NCBI GenBank assembly: GCA_030035585.1
Contig: CM057464.1
Span: forward strand, 77,112,919-77,176,918
Direction of reading: 5' to 3'
Length of the DNA stretch: 64,000 nucleotides
DNA from: Dugong dugon
Lineage: Eukaryota > Chordata > Mammalia > Sirenia > Dugongidae
Under the pieces are notes generated by a model, which was not told where the DNA came from, did no database searches, and saw only the letters and a program-made list of their open reading frames with translations. The position numbers and the translations under genes were made by a program. Shown one piece after another: positions 46,140 to 56,370 of this stretch. Within the stretch, counting starts at the first letter, position 1. Each line of letters opens with the position of its first letter.

Positions 46140-46650
46140 TGGTCGGGAGTTCCTCATCTTCGCCCCCCCACTCCCCTTTTCCCCGGTTGCATTTAAGTTC
46201 TGGAGGTGTTGGTGGCAGGAGCTGCTCGTCTTCTGACTTTTCTATATTATATCCACTGACATGGCTGCATCCTGGCCAATGTTGGTTCATGTTGCTGCTA
46301 ACATACTCTCCCATGCCTTCCTGCACAGACCTTTGTATGGGTAGCTCCCTCCGTCACGTCTGCTCCATTCTTGCCAGCACAGGGAAACATTGTGCAGCCC
46401 CTTCTGCTGGAGTGCTCCTGGAACACACTGATGTGGAGGAACTCTGGAAAGCTTGCTGCCTTCCTAAGCTCCACCTGAGATGCAGGTATCCTCTCTGTTG
46501 GATGCCTACCTGAGACTTTTATTGGATAACCACCACTGTGTAGAGAACTCATTGACAGGGATCTGAGCTATACAAGATGGATCCTTTCTGCAAAGGACTC
46601 TGGGAGAGAACCACAGTACCTTACTGAGCAGTGACCTGGGCCAGGAGAAA
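46140..46650 (+). mobile_element. Possible 3' internal part of an endogenous retrovirus
   Basis: A GC-richer segment lies directly upstream of the LTR at 46654 and ends in a purine stretch (GGCCAGGAGAAAACA) that could be the remains of a polypurine tract. Frames are short and no viral gene is recognisable. The link with the LTR is inferred from position. Confidence 0.35.
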
Positions 46651-46653
46651 ACA

Positions 46654-47038
46654 TGTCTAATGCCTGACTTCATGGTAGTGTCAATTGAAACCTATTAACT
46701 AGTACAAAAAAACCCATTAACTAGTATAAAAACAAACCCATCCAGCATAGATTACATGTTTTTCCTGTTTCCCTACACATATCCTTGCATGTAGTCATAC
46801 TGCTCTCCCTACATGTTAGACGGTATATAAACCAACACTCCACACTGTCCTGCATGGACCTCTACCCGGGGGACTTGGGACACTGTTGTCTGTTGTGGGA
46901 ATCTTGGTGCTGACCTCTGTCTGTAGGCCCCCTAATAAAAGCTAGATCTGATCAACCTGGCTTCTTCCACCTCTTTTTTCAGAATCCGACCTGTGCCCCT
47001 TGAAGCCACTCCTGCTGACGGTCCACTGGGGTGTGACA
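46654..47038 (+). mobile_element. Retroviral LTR (family unresolved) with TATA and poly(A) signal
   Basis: 385 bp from TGTCTAATG to GGTGTGACA, with the TG...CA ends of LTRs. A TATATAAA box lies at 46824-46831 and an AATAAA at 46934-46939, followed by CTTCTTCCACCTCTTTTTTC and the U5-like end. U3 holds a direct repeat (CCTATTAACTAGTACAAAA and CCCATTAACTAGTATAAAA). No flanking target duplication is clear, so it may be a 3' LTR of a truncated provirus or a solo LTR. Confidence 0.55.
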
Positions 47039-47093
47039 CCCATACTGAAGGCCACATTAATATCTTCGATATCTCTGCCTCTTGGTTCCTTTA

Positions 47094-47465
47094 TTCTTTT
47101 TTTTTTTTTAATTGTACTTCAGGTGAAGGCTTACAGAACAAATAGTTTCTCATGAAACAGAAGTACACATGTTATTTTATGACATTGGTTAACAACCCCA
47201 CAACATGTCAACCCTCTAACTTCTCAACCTCTTTTTTTTTTTTTTTTTTTGGTGAAAATACACATAGCCAAAGATACACCATTTCAAAAATTTCTACATG
47301 CACAGTTAAGTGACATTGACTGTGCTCTTCGAATTGTGCTGTTATTCTCACGTAAGATGAAGGCTTACAGAACAAAATAGTTTCTCATTTAACAGTTACT
47401 ACAAATGTTGCCCTATGACAATGGTTAACAATCTCACAACACATCAACAATATCCTTACTCAGCC
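47094..47465 (-). mobile_element. Nested afrotherian L1 3' ends, reverse orientation
   Basis: Two L1 tails are combined. The first starts at the T-run 47098-47111 and carries GAAGGCTTACAGAACAAATA; a very similar block recurs at 47355. Between them, at about 47229-47340, a second T-run leads into GGTGAAAATACACATAGCCA, like the 44.3-kb L1 tail. Confidence 0.7.
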
Positions 47466-47535
47466 TTGGGTTCCCTGGTTCCTTTATTCTTTAGGAATAA
47501 CTCTCATTATGCCATTCCTTACTTCAGCACCTATA

Positions 47536-47689
47536 ACCCCTTGCCATGGAGTCAATTCCGACTCATAGTGACCCTGTAGGACAGAGTAGAACTGCCCCAT
47601 AGGGTTTCCAAGGAGCGCCTGGTGGATTCGAATTGCCAACCTTTTGGTTAGCAGCCGAACTCTTAACTACTATGCCACCAGGGTTTCCT
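47536..47689 (-). mobile_element. AfroSINE, deleted class, perfect TSD, nested in L2
   Basis: CAGCACCTATA occurs exactly at 47525-47535 and 47690-47700. The copy is close to the deleted-class consensus. Confidence 0.95.
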
Positions 47690-47887
47690 CAGCACCTATA
47701 GTGGCTCTCTATTGCTTATCCCATAAAATCCAACAATTCAACCCAGTGCTTAAGGATGGCCATGATCTCACTTGAACCTGTCTTTTCAGTCCTTGCCTTC
47801 ATGAACAACTCTCAGGGCTCATTGAGCACCTGCTTTCCTCTCAAACACTTTCTGAATTTTTCCAACTCCAGGTACTGACAAAGTCTA

Positions 47888-48096
47888 AGGCCCTGGGTGA
47901 TACAGTTAATACACTTAGCTGCTAACAGAAAAGTTGGAAGATTGAGCGCACCCAGAGGCACATGGAAGAAAGGCCTGGTGGTATACTTCTGAAAAATCAG
48001 CCCTTGAAGACCCTACAGAGCACAGTTCTACTCTAATACACATGGGGTCACCACAAGTTGGAACTGACTCGAAGGCACCTGGTGGTGGTGGTGGGT
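47888..48096 (+). mobile_element. AfroSINE, old long class, nested in L2
   Basis: Head AGGCCCTGGGTGATACAG, middle AAGAAAGGCCTGGTGGTATA and tail CACATGGGGTCACCACAAG. It ends in a (GGT)n stretch. Confidence 0.88.
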
Positions 48097-48284
48097 TCTC
48101 TTCACGAGGATGTACTCCATTTCTCACGGACGAACGGTCTATTCCCTTCATTCAAGTCCAAAACCTAGATGGCTCCCTCAGCCTCTTTCCTGACCGCATA
48201 TAACAATATAATGAATCTCTCAGTTCTCTCATACCACTCAAATGGCACTTCTGAAAGACTAAACTGTATTTAGATTTCTATAGT

Positions 48285-48490
48285 AGAGAGGGTACCAGAC
48301 CGAGAAGGAGAACACTTGGCTTTTAAACCCCATTTCAACCATTCTGGCAAAGCTATTTCAGTTCTTTCCGAGGATTTCATAACTGTCCCTGCATGGTTTT
48401 CAGTCTTAGGTTTACTTGACTAAAGTTTTCAACTCCTTGTGTACAGAAATCAGGCTTCAATTTCCATTTGTGCTTTGTACTCAGTAAATA
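48285..48490 (+). mobile_element. MIR SINE fragment, then L2-like 3' end
   Basis: GGAGAACACTTGGCTTTTAA and CATTTCAACCATTCTGGCAA fit the MIR head region; TCCTTGTGTACAGAAATCAG and GTACTCAGTAAATAGTTACT resemble an L2 end. Confidence 0.45.
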
Positions 48491-48499
48491 GTTACTAAA

Positions 48500-50344
48500 T
48501 CAAATAGAAAGGCAGATGAGAAGCAAGAAGTTTGTTGATGAAAACAGTAAGATAGATGGGAAACATGATGGGAACGGAAAATTATTGTATTTGACTCTCA
48601 TTGACAGGCTAGGCGAGAGGTTGGGGGTCCCCTTCTCCTTTACATTAGCCAACAATTGAGGCTTCCTTCTATACCTTCAGATTAAAAGTTGTAGCATTCT
48701 TTCTTTGTAGAATTACAGAGATGGAACATATAGCTTAAAGTGAAGACAAAGGCCTCAGATTAACTATTAATTCACAATTCATTTGGCAAGCTTCCAAATA
48801 AGACTTGTCAGGTAAATATCAAGTTAGATGGCTTTATTTCAACAAAGATAAAAAGACTCAATTGCTTGACAACAATTTAAACTGTTTCAGCATTTCAACA
48901 AGCAGCATCTGGTATTTTAGCTCACTGCTATGCCTTTATGTTGGTAAAGATTATCTCATCTATTTCAAAGAAGACAAAAAATAAGCTTACCTCCATCCTT
49001 CTTAACCCATCACATCTGCTATTCAATTATGTGTTCTTTGCTTGTGGGCACCTGAAATAGCAAGAAAGAATAAAAAAAGATAATTAAATATAACTCAACA
49101 GCATTTTATGAAAGGCAAATATTTACAATTTTAATTGATGACAGACACACACTTCATAAAACTATTAGCATGCAACTCCAGCTGAAAAAACTGAACAGCA
49201 ATATGCCTGAGCTGGTTAGCAGCAAAAAAGTAAACCAATCACATCGACAAAAAGCCACCATAAACAAAAAACTATTTAAAAGATTAACAGTTTTGGCATT
49301 CATCCCTACCATCAAGTCTTTCACTTTCTTTTTTTTTTTTTCCATCAAAATTTAGCTTACATTTGATGTTAGCAAGAGTTGCATTACTATTATTGTTAAT
49401 TTTAGTTCTGTTTATTACCTTGAGGGTTATATATTGTAAAATAATTTTGGTGCCTCTAGTTAATGTTAATTAGTTGTTTTAATAACCTATAGACCTATTT
49501 GTTATGTTTTTGTAGGTTTACTTTTTTAACTATCAGGAACTTAATAACTGAGAATATTTAACATTTCTGTTGCATATGCAAAATTACAGAGTTACTATTA
49601 GTGTTACCTGTTTAACGTTTAGTCATCCTTTGAGTCCTGCGACATATTTCCTTAATAATCATCAGCCATCAAGTCTGATAGTCTCAAAAGAAATATCAGC
49701 CCTCTAAACTGCCTTCAAGGGCGGTGATATTTAGCACTGAAAATTACAAATAAAGTTTTTGAGGTTGAATAGCAACAACTGGCCAGTGACACTGATGATT
49801 TGTTTGTCAAAACAAATTGTTATAAACTACGCAAATGAAGTCCACACACTCCTTTGAGTGAAAACAATAAAGTGAATCTACGCAATGCTTACATGTTAGA
49901 TGGGATATTTAATGTGCGGGGAAACTCAAAGGTTGAAGAACTAGGCATTTAGACAGTGGTAAGTGGTAATCTTACCTCTTTATACTCCATTACTCTTTCT
50001 CACGAGAGACATGCTAATGCAAACAAGTCAATCAGAGTTTGTGTTTAGCAAGATAAAGCTTAGAGGATAGTTTAAAATCCATTTATTATTCTAAATCCAT
50101 CTTTTTCCATTAACATGTTATACATTAGTGTTGACTAACCATGATTCATGTAACAGTTTAGTTTGTTAACTTTTAAATTATTTAACAACCATAAGTTATT
50201 AATACATTTTTTAAGTATTACACAAATATCTTAAAACAAGCTTGGGTTCATTTTTGTAATTTTTAAATAGAAAACATTTTAGGCATCTCTTGAAGAAGAA
50301 ATAAAGCAGGCATTTAAAGCTAGAAAACAAGTAATTCCAAATTT
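48500..50344. other. Repeat-poor DNA just downstream of KHDRBS2
   Basis: No transposable element was recognised in about 1.8 kb. 49620-49960 is distinctive in composition (CATCAGCCATCAAGTCTGAT, CAAGGGCGGTGATATTTAGC, CAACTGGCCAGTGACACTGA, ACTACGCAAATGAAGTCCAC). It includes an ATGCAAAT-like octamer (CGCAAATG) and looks like a non-coding regulatory element candidate. This is inference from repeat absence only. Confidence 0.4.
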
Positions 50345-50349
50345 AGTTT

Positions 50350-51050
50350 TTACAAAAATTTTCAGCTTTATTGACAAATTATGGCAAACATATTTGACAA
50401 ATTGTGGTTTCCTATTTAGAGAAGCTTACACATGGAACTTTATGTGTGTTTTTTTTTCTTTTTTAACAAATACAGGTTAAAACACTGAACAAATTCAGTT
50501 TGCTACATACATACAGTAGCTGCTTCTTTTCAACCCCATTAAAACAGCATTTAAAATTAAATTTACAAACTTAATATTGAACATCTTCATCTAACTAACA
50601 GATATTAAAAGACAGGTTAAAACATCTTATCTACAACTTTATTATCAGCTAGTTCAAAAACCATATTACAGTCTTTTAGCAACCCTAAACAAATTTTTGC
50701 TAGCTGGTTGAGACTCAAATTCTTTGAACAGATTCATGCTTTTTCATTAAAAAAAAAAAAAAAAAAAATTACACACACAATGAAAAACAACCAAGAGAAT
50801 ATCATCCTACTGAACGGGTTATAGACAATGCTTGCCAATGTCTTTTTAAGTCTGTTTTGTGAAATAATACTAGTGTCAATGTCACGTCAACATTATAAAG
50901 GGAAATACAAGAAATATATGGGAGTAATCATGAGCAGTTATCCCTAGAATAGGAAAAAAAAAAAGGACTATTACTTGTCTTTTTGCTGTTTATGTGGAGA
51001 CCACAGGCTATGAATTGTCTTTGAGGTGAGGTCACAGGTGAGGAAGACCT
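50350..51050 (-). other. KHDRBS2: KHDRBS2 3' untranslated region (predicted extent)
   Basis: The sequence left of the stop codon carries no recognised repeat and ends, in gene sense, with TTTGTCAATAAAGCTGAAAA and a T-rich stretch, a good cleavage and polyadenylation context. That gives a 3' UTR of about 700 nt. A second AATAAA at 50638-50643 could give a shorter form of about 410 nt. A T-run of about 20 (gene sense) lies at 50749-50768. The extent is predicted and would be settled by 3'-end reads. Confidence 0.6.
50367..50372 (-). terminator. Candidate poly(A) signal AATAAA of KHDRBS2
   Basis: Canonical hexamer on the minus strand, about 680 nt past the stop codon, in the context GTCAATAAAGCTG. 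Confidence 0.6.
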
Positions 51051-51148
51051 TCAATATCTACCATAGGGGTGCTCCCTGTATCCCCCTCTGGCTGACCTTG
51101 GCGGTGGTGCCTTCAGGCTGGAGCGGGTTGTGGCCCATTCTTCTGGTG
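51051..51148 (-). CDS. KHDRBS2: KHDRBS2 (SLM-1) last coding exon
   Basis: In gene sense the exon holds two bases completing a split codon, 31 codons and TGA. The peptide begins PEEWATTRSSLKAPPPR and ends SARGGYREHPYGRY-stop. This tail is characteristic of Sam68/SLM STAR proteins; the EEWATTRSSLKAPP segment identifies SLM-1 rather than Sam68 (KHDRBS1) or T-STAR (KHDRBS3). The family binds U/A-rich RNA through a KH-QUA domain encoded by earlier exons outside the window, and regulates splicing in the nucleus, mainly in neurons. In Sam68 the basic, tyrosine-containing C-terminus carries the nuclear localisation signal and phosphorylated tyrosines, and the R and Y residues are kept here. The exon lies upstream of a predicted 3' UTR and downstream of a proper acceptor, with no stop or frameshift, so it is the functional gene rather than a retrocopy. 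Confidence 0.95.
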
Positions 51149-51172
51149 CTACGAACAAGAGAAAAACAGTAA
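51149..51172 (-). promoter_or_regulatory. Splice acceptor of the last KHDRBS2 exon
   Basis: In gene sense the intron ends CTGTTTTTCTCTTGTTCGTAG, a pyrimidine-rich tract with the AG directly before the exon. This proves a spliced gene rather than a processed copy, and fixes the exon start at 51148. Confidence 0.9.
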
Positions 51173-51460
51173 CATACACAGGGCTTCAGAGTTATCAGAA
51201 ACAGTCATTTAAGATACAACAGTGGACCAAGGAGAACACCTTCTCCATGTGGTGAGATGGATCCAAAAAGTATATATATTGAAACACAGCCACTTGGAAT
51301 TAAACTTGCAGTGCATTTCTCAAAGAAGAGAAAGTTTAAGTCTTTAGATAAATCCATATTTATTATATAAATCCTGACGCCACAAAGTAGAATATCAGTG
51401 TAAACTACTCCTCATTTAATCTTGTATACAGCCATCTAAGAGAAATTGGATAGAGTCAAC

Positions 51461-51653
51461 CAGTGGTTCCTAGTCCTTGATTAACATGAGAATCATCTGG
51501 GAATCTTAAAAAAAAGAAAAACACTAATGCCTGCTTACTTCACCTCTCTACCCCCTAGACCGAGTGATCAGAAAACTCTAGAGGGTAGGACCTAGGGGTT
51601 AGTAGTTTTCAAATGTCCTCCATCTTATGTGGCTGAGGGTTGAGATCTACTGT
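51461..51653 (+). mobile_element. MER5A-like hAT transposon
   Basis: Starts CAGTGGTTCCTAGTCC and follows MER5A through ATGAGAATCATCTGGGAATC and GATCAGAAAACTCTAGAGGG; the end (TTGAGATCTACTG) is a decayed inverted terminus. Confidence 0.8.
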
Positions 51654-52324
51654 GCTAATCTGTCCTAGATAAAGTTAGTGAGCGAAAGGCAGGACACATA
51701 GCACAGTGAATTTTAAGTAGCAAAGACAGTAAAGAAAAAAAAAAAATTCTCATATCAATTTTTCCAAATAAATACCTTGGAAAATAAAGAGGTATTAGTA
51801 TAGTAGAAAAAGTCCTCATTTACCTGTCACTCAGATTTCCAATAAACTCAATGTTTTGGAATCTAGCCCAAAACAAGAAACAAGCAACCAGGATTTTGAG
51901 TATTGTGAAAAACAGCTATTGCAAAGTTTCTGTCCCCAAAAGAGGAATACAGCCTTCCTTCAAAGGACCAGGGACTTAATATTTGTTTTATGATGACATT
52001 TAATACAATTCTACAAACTAGGCTGTCTGAGTCTTTCAGTCAGAATTCAGTACTTTTTACACTTATGTAGAGAGCAGATTTTATATATAGGCTATGGTGG
52101 AAGAAAGTGTGGACACAGGAAAGGAGATTACTAGAAAGAAACACACTGACATTGACAGCTGATTTGAAAGTTGGTGGTAATGGAAATGCCAACTGGAAAA
52201 TCACTGCAGACGAGGCCAGCTGATGAAGGGAATATGCCCTGGGTAGCTCAAGTGACCCTAAACATTTCTGTACAATAGTTCAGAAGAGATTAAGAAAAAA
52301 GAATAAGAAAAAATTAAGTTGCAA
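51654..52324. other. Intronic DNA, nothing recognised
   Basis: No clear family. 52080-52270 is slightly GC-richer and could be an old retroelement remnant. Confidence 0.35.
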
Positions 52325-52478
52325 AAGCCCTGATGGCACAGTGGTTAAGAGCTACAGTTGCTAACCAAAAGGTTGGCAGTTCAAGTTCAAAAGCCACTGT
52401 TAGAAACCCTATGGGACAGTTCTACTCTGTCCTATAGGGTCTCTCGGAGTCGGACTTAACAGCAGTGGGTTTGGTTTT
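52325..52478 (+). mobile_element. AfroSINE, deleted class, 3' part damaged
   Basis: AAAAGCCCTGATGGCACAGTG head, TTGGCAGTTCAAG box, then TTAGAAACCCTATGGGACAG; the tail is missing part of AATCGACTCGA (reads CGGAGTCGGACTTAACAGC). Confidence 0.9.
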
Positions 52479-52753
52479 TTACAGTATAAAGCAAGCGAAG
52501 ATGATCTGCAATGTAGAAAAAAATGATCAAAGTTATCAATTTAGAAAAAAATAGCACTTAAGTGGGTAAAGATTAAGTTTCTGAGGAAATCTTTGACCAG
52601 AACATCTTTGTTACAGATAACACCTGATAATAAATGAAAAACTGTGTCTTTCACTGTTTGAGGTACATGTTGTATTTATTCCAGTATTGATGGAATATAA
52701 AATAGGAGTGAGAAACTAAATAAACATGAGAAATATTATCCTGTCTCAGAATA

Positions 52754-52968
52754 CAGGTTGGCAAACTAGTTTGAGGCCAAATTTGGCCAGCTGTCTGTTT
52801 TTGTAAAAAGTTTTATTTGAACATAGGCATGTCCATTTTTTTAGGTACTGTCTGGCTGCTTTCAGGGTACAACTGCAGAATGGAATAGTTGTCACAGAGA
52901 CTACACTGCAGGCAAAGCCTAATATATTTACTGTCTGGCCTTTTACAGGAAAGATTTATTGACCCCTG
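52754..52968 (+). mobile_element. Small hAT-type DNA transposon
   Basis: Starts CAGGTTGGCAAACTAG and ends ATTGACCCCTG, decayed CAGGGGTCGGCAAACT-type inverted termini. The inside (CTGTTTTTGTAAAAAGTTTTA, GACTACACTGCAGGCAAAGC, ATATTTACTGTCTGGCC) matches a common mammalian non-autonomous hAT that I do not name with certainty. Confidence 0.75.
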
Positions 52969-53140
52969 CTCTAGATTATATTGCCTTTGAAATGAGTGGA
53001 CAAAGGCATGTTTGGTGGGAAGTATGGATATTTTAGTCTTTCTGATGTGATTTCTAGAGGAAAGGAATTTACCTCCAAATTGCCTGAATTTCTCAACATA
53101 GACATTTTGGTGAAGAATTCTATGCATGTACTTGATTGGA

Positions 53141-53343
53141 GGTGTCCTTGCGCAGTGTATATGATCAACACACTCAGCTGCTAACTGAAAGGTTGAAGGT
53201 TCTGGTCCACCCAGAGGCACCTCAGTAGAGAGGCTTGGTGATCTACTTCTGAAAAATCAGCCATTAAAAACCCTATGGAGCACAGCTCTACTCTGATACA
53301 CATGAGATCGCCATGAGCGGGAATCAACCAGACACAGCAATTG
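53141..53343 (+). mobile_element. AfroSINE, old long class, perfect 13-bp TSD
   Basis: GTACTTGATTGGA occurs exactly at 53128-53140 and 53344-53356. The middle reads GAGGCTTGGTGATCTACTTC and the tail ACACATGAGATCGCCATGAG. The intact TSD contrasts with the diverged body, so this class may have stayed active for long. Confidence 0.93.
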
Positions 53344-53356
53344 GTACTTGATTGGA

Positions 53357-53943
53357 ATTATAAAACTTTCTTTTAATCTTTCTTTGATGCGCTAAAGGGG
53401 AAAACTGACTTTGCAAGCTTGAAAACGCTTTCTCAGCCTGATATAACGTGAATATTTACATCTTGTCTATGACATAATCAAGACTGTCAATGTCCTTATC
53501 CTCAAAAAGAGAATCCACTACTTTTTGCTCTCAATTGTTCTAGAGTATTAGAGATTCCCGGGTGGTACTCTATGGGATTTAGGAGTGAAATAATAGAGGT
53601 TTTGAGTTTTCCCAGGGAATGAAAGTCCTGGGTCCTTTCTTGGATTCCAAACTGTTCTGAATGTGTTTGGTAGTTTATGCAAAATAGCTGAACAACCATG
53701 AGCAGGAGACCAAATTAGCTGCCACCATTCACCAACAGATTTGTTAGAACTTTTGAACCATCATAATCTTGGGGACTTCCCACAGAGGACATAGGTGTTT
53801 AATAAAAACTCATTGAATTGGCTTTACTTGACTTTATCTGAAGCTCTAGGGCAGCTGATTGATGGACAAAACCCTTCATTTTCTAAGTGCTGGCCAACAT
53901 TAGAATGGGCAGTGTCACTGTTTACTGCTATATCCTCAAACCC
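53357..53943. other. Intronic DNA, nothing recognised
   Basis: No repeat family or exon was recognised. Confidence 0.45.
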
Positions 53944-54147
53944 AAAAACCAAACCCACTGCTGTCAAGTCAATTCCAACTCATATTGACCCTATAGAACA
54001 GGGTAGAACTGCCTCATATGGCTTCCAAGGCTGTAATCTTTACAGAAGCAGACTGCCACATCTTTTTCCCTTGGAGTGGCTACTGGGTTCCAACTGCCGA
54101 CTTTCTAGTTAGCAGCTGAGCACTTAACCACTGAACCACCAGGGCCT
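53944..54147 (-). mobile_element. AfroSINE, full-length class, reverse orientation
   Basis: Contains the undeleted middle (TTTACAGAAGCAGACTGCCA) and reverse head (TAACCACTGAACCACCAGGG). Confidence 0.92.
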
Positions 54148-54458
54148 GGGAAAAATGCAGTTGCCTAGTAAGGTTTGAGTGCATTAAAGATTGTATGAAT
54201 GAAAGGATGAATGAATGAATAAATCTAGGAACTATGAGGCAGAAAGTACTTTATTAATGGATCCAATGGAATAATGATAGATGAATCTCATTATGAAAAA
54301 GTACAAAAACTTTATATTTCATTGCATAAAAATAAGCTTTTATAATTCTCCATTTGCATGCGAATTAACACACTTTTTCCCCTTTGCTGAAGGCTAGGAA
54401 AATAGCCCTTCATAGTGCTCTCATAGTACTGTGACAATTACAGCACTATAAAGGTAAA

Positions 54459-54613
54459 TCAACCAAACCCCTTTCCGTTGAGTCGATTCTGACTTGTAGT
54501 GACCCTATAGGACAGAGTAGAACTACCCCTATTCTGAGGAGCAGCTGGTGGATTGGAATTGTCAATCTTTTGGTTAGCAGCTGAGCACTTAACTACACTG
54601 CCACCAAGGTTCC
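54459..54613 (-). mobile_element. AfroSINE, deleted class, reverse orientation
   Basis: TAAAGGTAAA and GAAAGGTAAA at the two edges fit a target duplication. A small deletion near CCCCTATTCTGAGGAGC shortens the middle. Confidence 0.92.
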
Positions 54614-54619
54614 AGAAAG

Positions 54620-55684
54620 GTAAACAGGCAGCCAACATAAATTCCTACCTGGGCAAAAGTGAGTTTTAGATTTTGCAAGATTCCTCACCATTAGCAGAGA
54701 AAATCATGAACTTGTTTCACTAAATTCAGGTCTTGATTCCATTGTTTATTGTTCTTAATAACAATAGTGAAACAAGATTAGAGAAGCATTTTTTCTAATG
54801 GTACCAAATTTCCTTGATCTGTATTTTTCAAATGTCAGAATGTTTACATGTAACCACACATTTACAATAGCCACATGATAATACAAGCCAATTTCTCTCA
54901 GTGAAGTTACGACTTTTGAATCTGGCCTGGAGAGTACTGACCCAGTGAACATTTTTCCACTGTCACCATATAGTGTGTCATTAAGCCTTATATGGTCAGC
55001 CAACCCCTTCATTGCTCACCAGCGATACCTAGGATCCTGGATTTCCTTACTTCAAGAATCAGAGATAGAGGTGATTCTTGAGAATTCAAGGGGATTTTCA
55101 ACCTGAGTCCACCATGGAATCTTGAGCATGGAAATGACTGAAGCACAGGAGGGATGGAGCATAATCAACTCCCTTATGATGTGATTTCTCTAAAATATGA
55201 AGTTAAAATACCCAGGAATGGTTGGAGAATTTATCTGCTCTCTTTGGATTCCATTATTTAGCAGAAAAGGTGGAATTTAAAATAACTTAGGACTTTTTAG
55301 TAATTATGGAGTCCTGGCCAACTGTTTCTAGTCCCATGATGTGGTCTAGGATGTCATTTTAAAGCCTCATTGCAGGCAATTTAGAGACAGATAATCTCTC
55401 CTTGTCCTGTTGGAAAATGAAAAAGGAAGTAAGATGCTCTCGATATCAGGGTCCTTGTCATATGAGAAATACTAGCTAGTCCATGAATGTGAATCAAGCA
55501 AATAAATAACAAATTATCCCTCAGAGAAGAAGCTAAATAAATGTCTGTCAAACTGAAATTCCTGGAATGGGTTACAGAATTGTGGATCTAGAAATAGCCA
55601 ATGAGGATATGAGAAAGAGAACTTAAGTGACTTGATCAAATTCCCACAATTTCTTGGATTCCTAATTCTGATTTTAACGTACTA
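54620..55684. other. Intronic DNA, nothing recognised
   Basis: An 85-aa minus frame at 54755-55012 has no recognisable similarity and no splice context. No repeat family was recognised. Confidence 0.4.
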
Positions 55685-55693
55685 TACAGTATA

Positions 55694-55860
55694 TAGAGCC
55701 CTGGTGTTGCAGTGGTTAAGAGTTTGGCTACTAACCCAAAGGTCGGCAGTTCAAATCCACCAAGCGCTCCCTAGAAACTGTATGTGGCAGCTCTACTCTG
55801 TCCTATAGAGTTGCTATGAGTTGGAATCCACTCGACGGCAATGCGTTTGTTTTTTTGGGT
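55694..55860 (+). mobile_element. AfroSINE, deleted class
   Basis: TACAGTATAT on the left and TGCAGTATAT on the right fit a target duplication. Head GAGCCCTGGTGTTGCAGTGG and tail CTCGACGGCAATGCGTTTG are near consensus. Confidence 0.93.
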
Positions 55861-55892
55861 TTTATGCAGTATATGAAATAAGGAGGGGGCAA

Positions 55893-56015
55893 AGAAGTAA
55901 ATGCTTACTGAGTATCTCCTATGTGCTGGGCGCTGTGTTAAGCCTTACATATGAGGACGGTGTAAAGAGCCTTAGGGAGACCACAGGAGAAAATTAACAA
56001 GGGATTTCATAGATG
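55893..56015 (-). mobile_element. MIR SINE fragment, reverse orientation
   Basis: TACTGAGTATCTCCTATGTG, CTGGGCGCTGTGTTAAGCCT is the reverse MIR 3' region. Confidence 0.55.
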
Positions 56016-56244
56016 ACAACACAGTTATAATTCATATTTGAAGAAAATTCTGGGAAACACAAAGAGGAGGGAGTTACTACCTTTCATAATTCAGTTGAAC
56101 TTGGATTGGAAGTTTACATTTAATCATCTCAAAGAATGGCGTTTCTGAACAAATACACAGTGTAAATAAGAATTCAGGTGCTGTTTAACCTGTTTAAGAG
56201 AACTCATTCTCCTTATTAAAGACTCTTCTGTATTAATACTTTGT

Positions 56245-56370
56245 ATCACTGGGGCTTGTTTCTTAAACTGGATAGTAAAATTTATGAGAGGAGAGATCTT
56301 CTACAGTGGCAGATACATAGTAAGCACACCCTAAATATTTGAAAGCTAATGTAAATAAATGGTGTTACTA
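56245..56370 (+). mobile_element. L2 3' end fragment
   Basis: CTGGATAGTAAAATTTATGA, GAGATCTTCTACAGTGGCAG and CATAGTAAGCACACCCTAAA resemble the L2 terminus. Confidence 0.5.

Larger units (their letters stand above)
47470..48280 (+). mobile_element. LINE L2 fragment carrying two AfroSINEs
   Basis: L2 text continues across the inserts: GTGGCTCTCTATTGCTTATC, CATAAAATCCAACAATTCAA, GATGGCCATGATCTCACTTG, then after the second SINE CTAGATGGCTCCCTCAGCCT. AfroSINEs interrupt it at 47536-47689 and 47888-48096. Confidence 0.78.

Noticed and set aside
46139..46552. 124- and 84-codon frames as host genes
   Set aside because: They overlap on opposite strands next to a retroviral LTR and show no recognisable domain.
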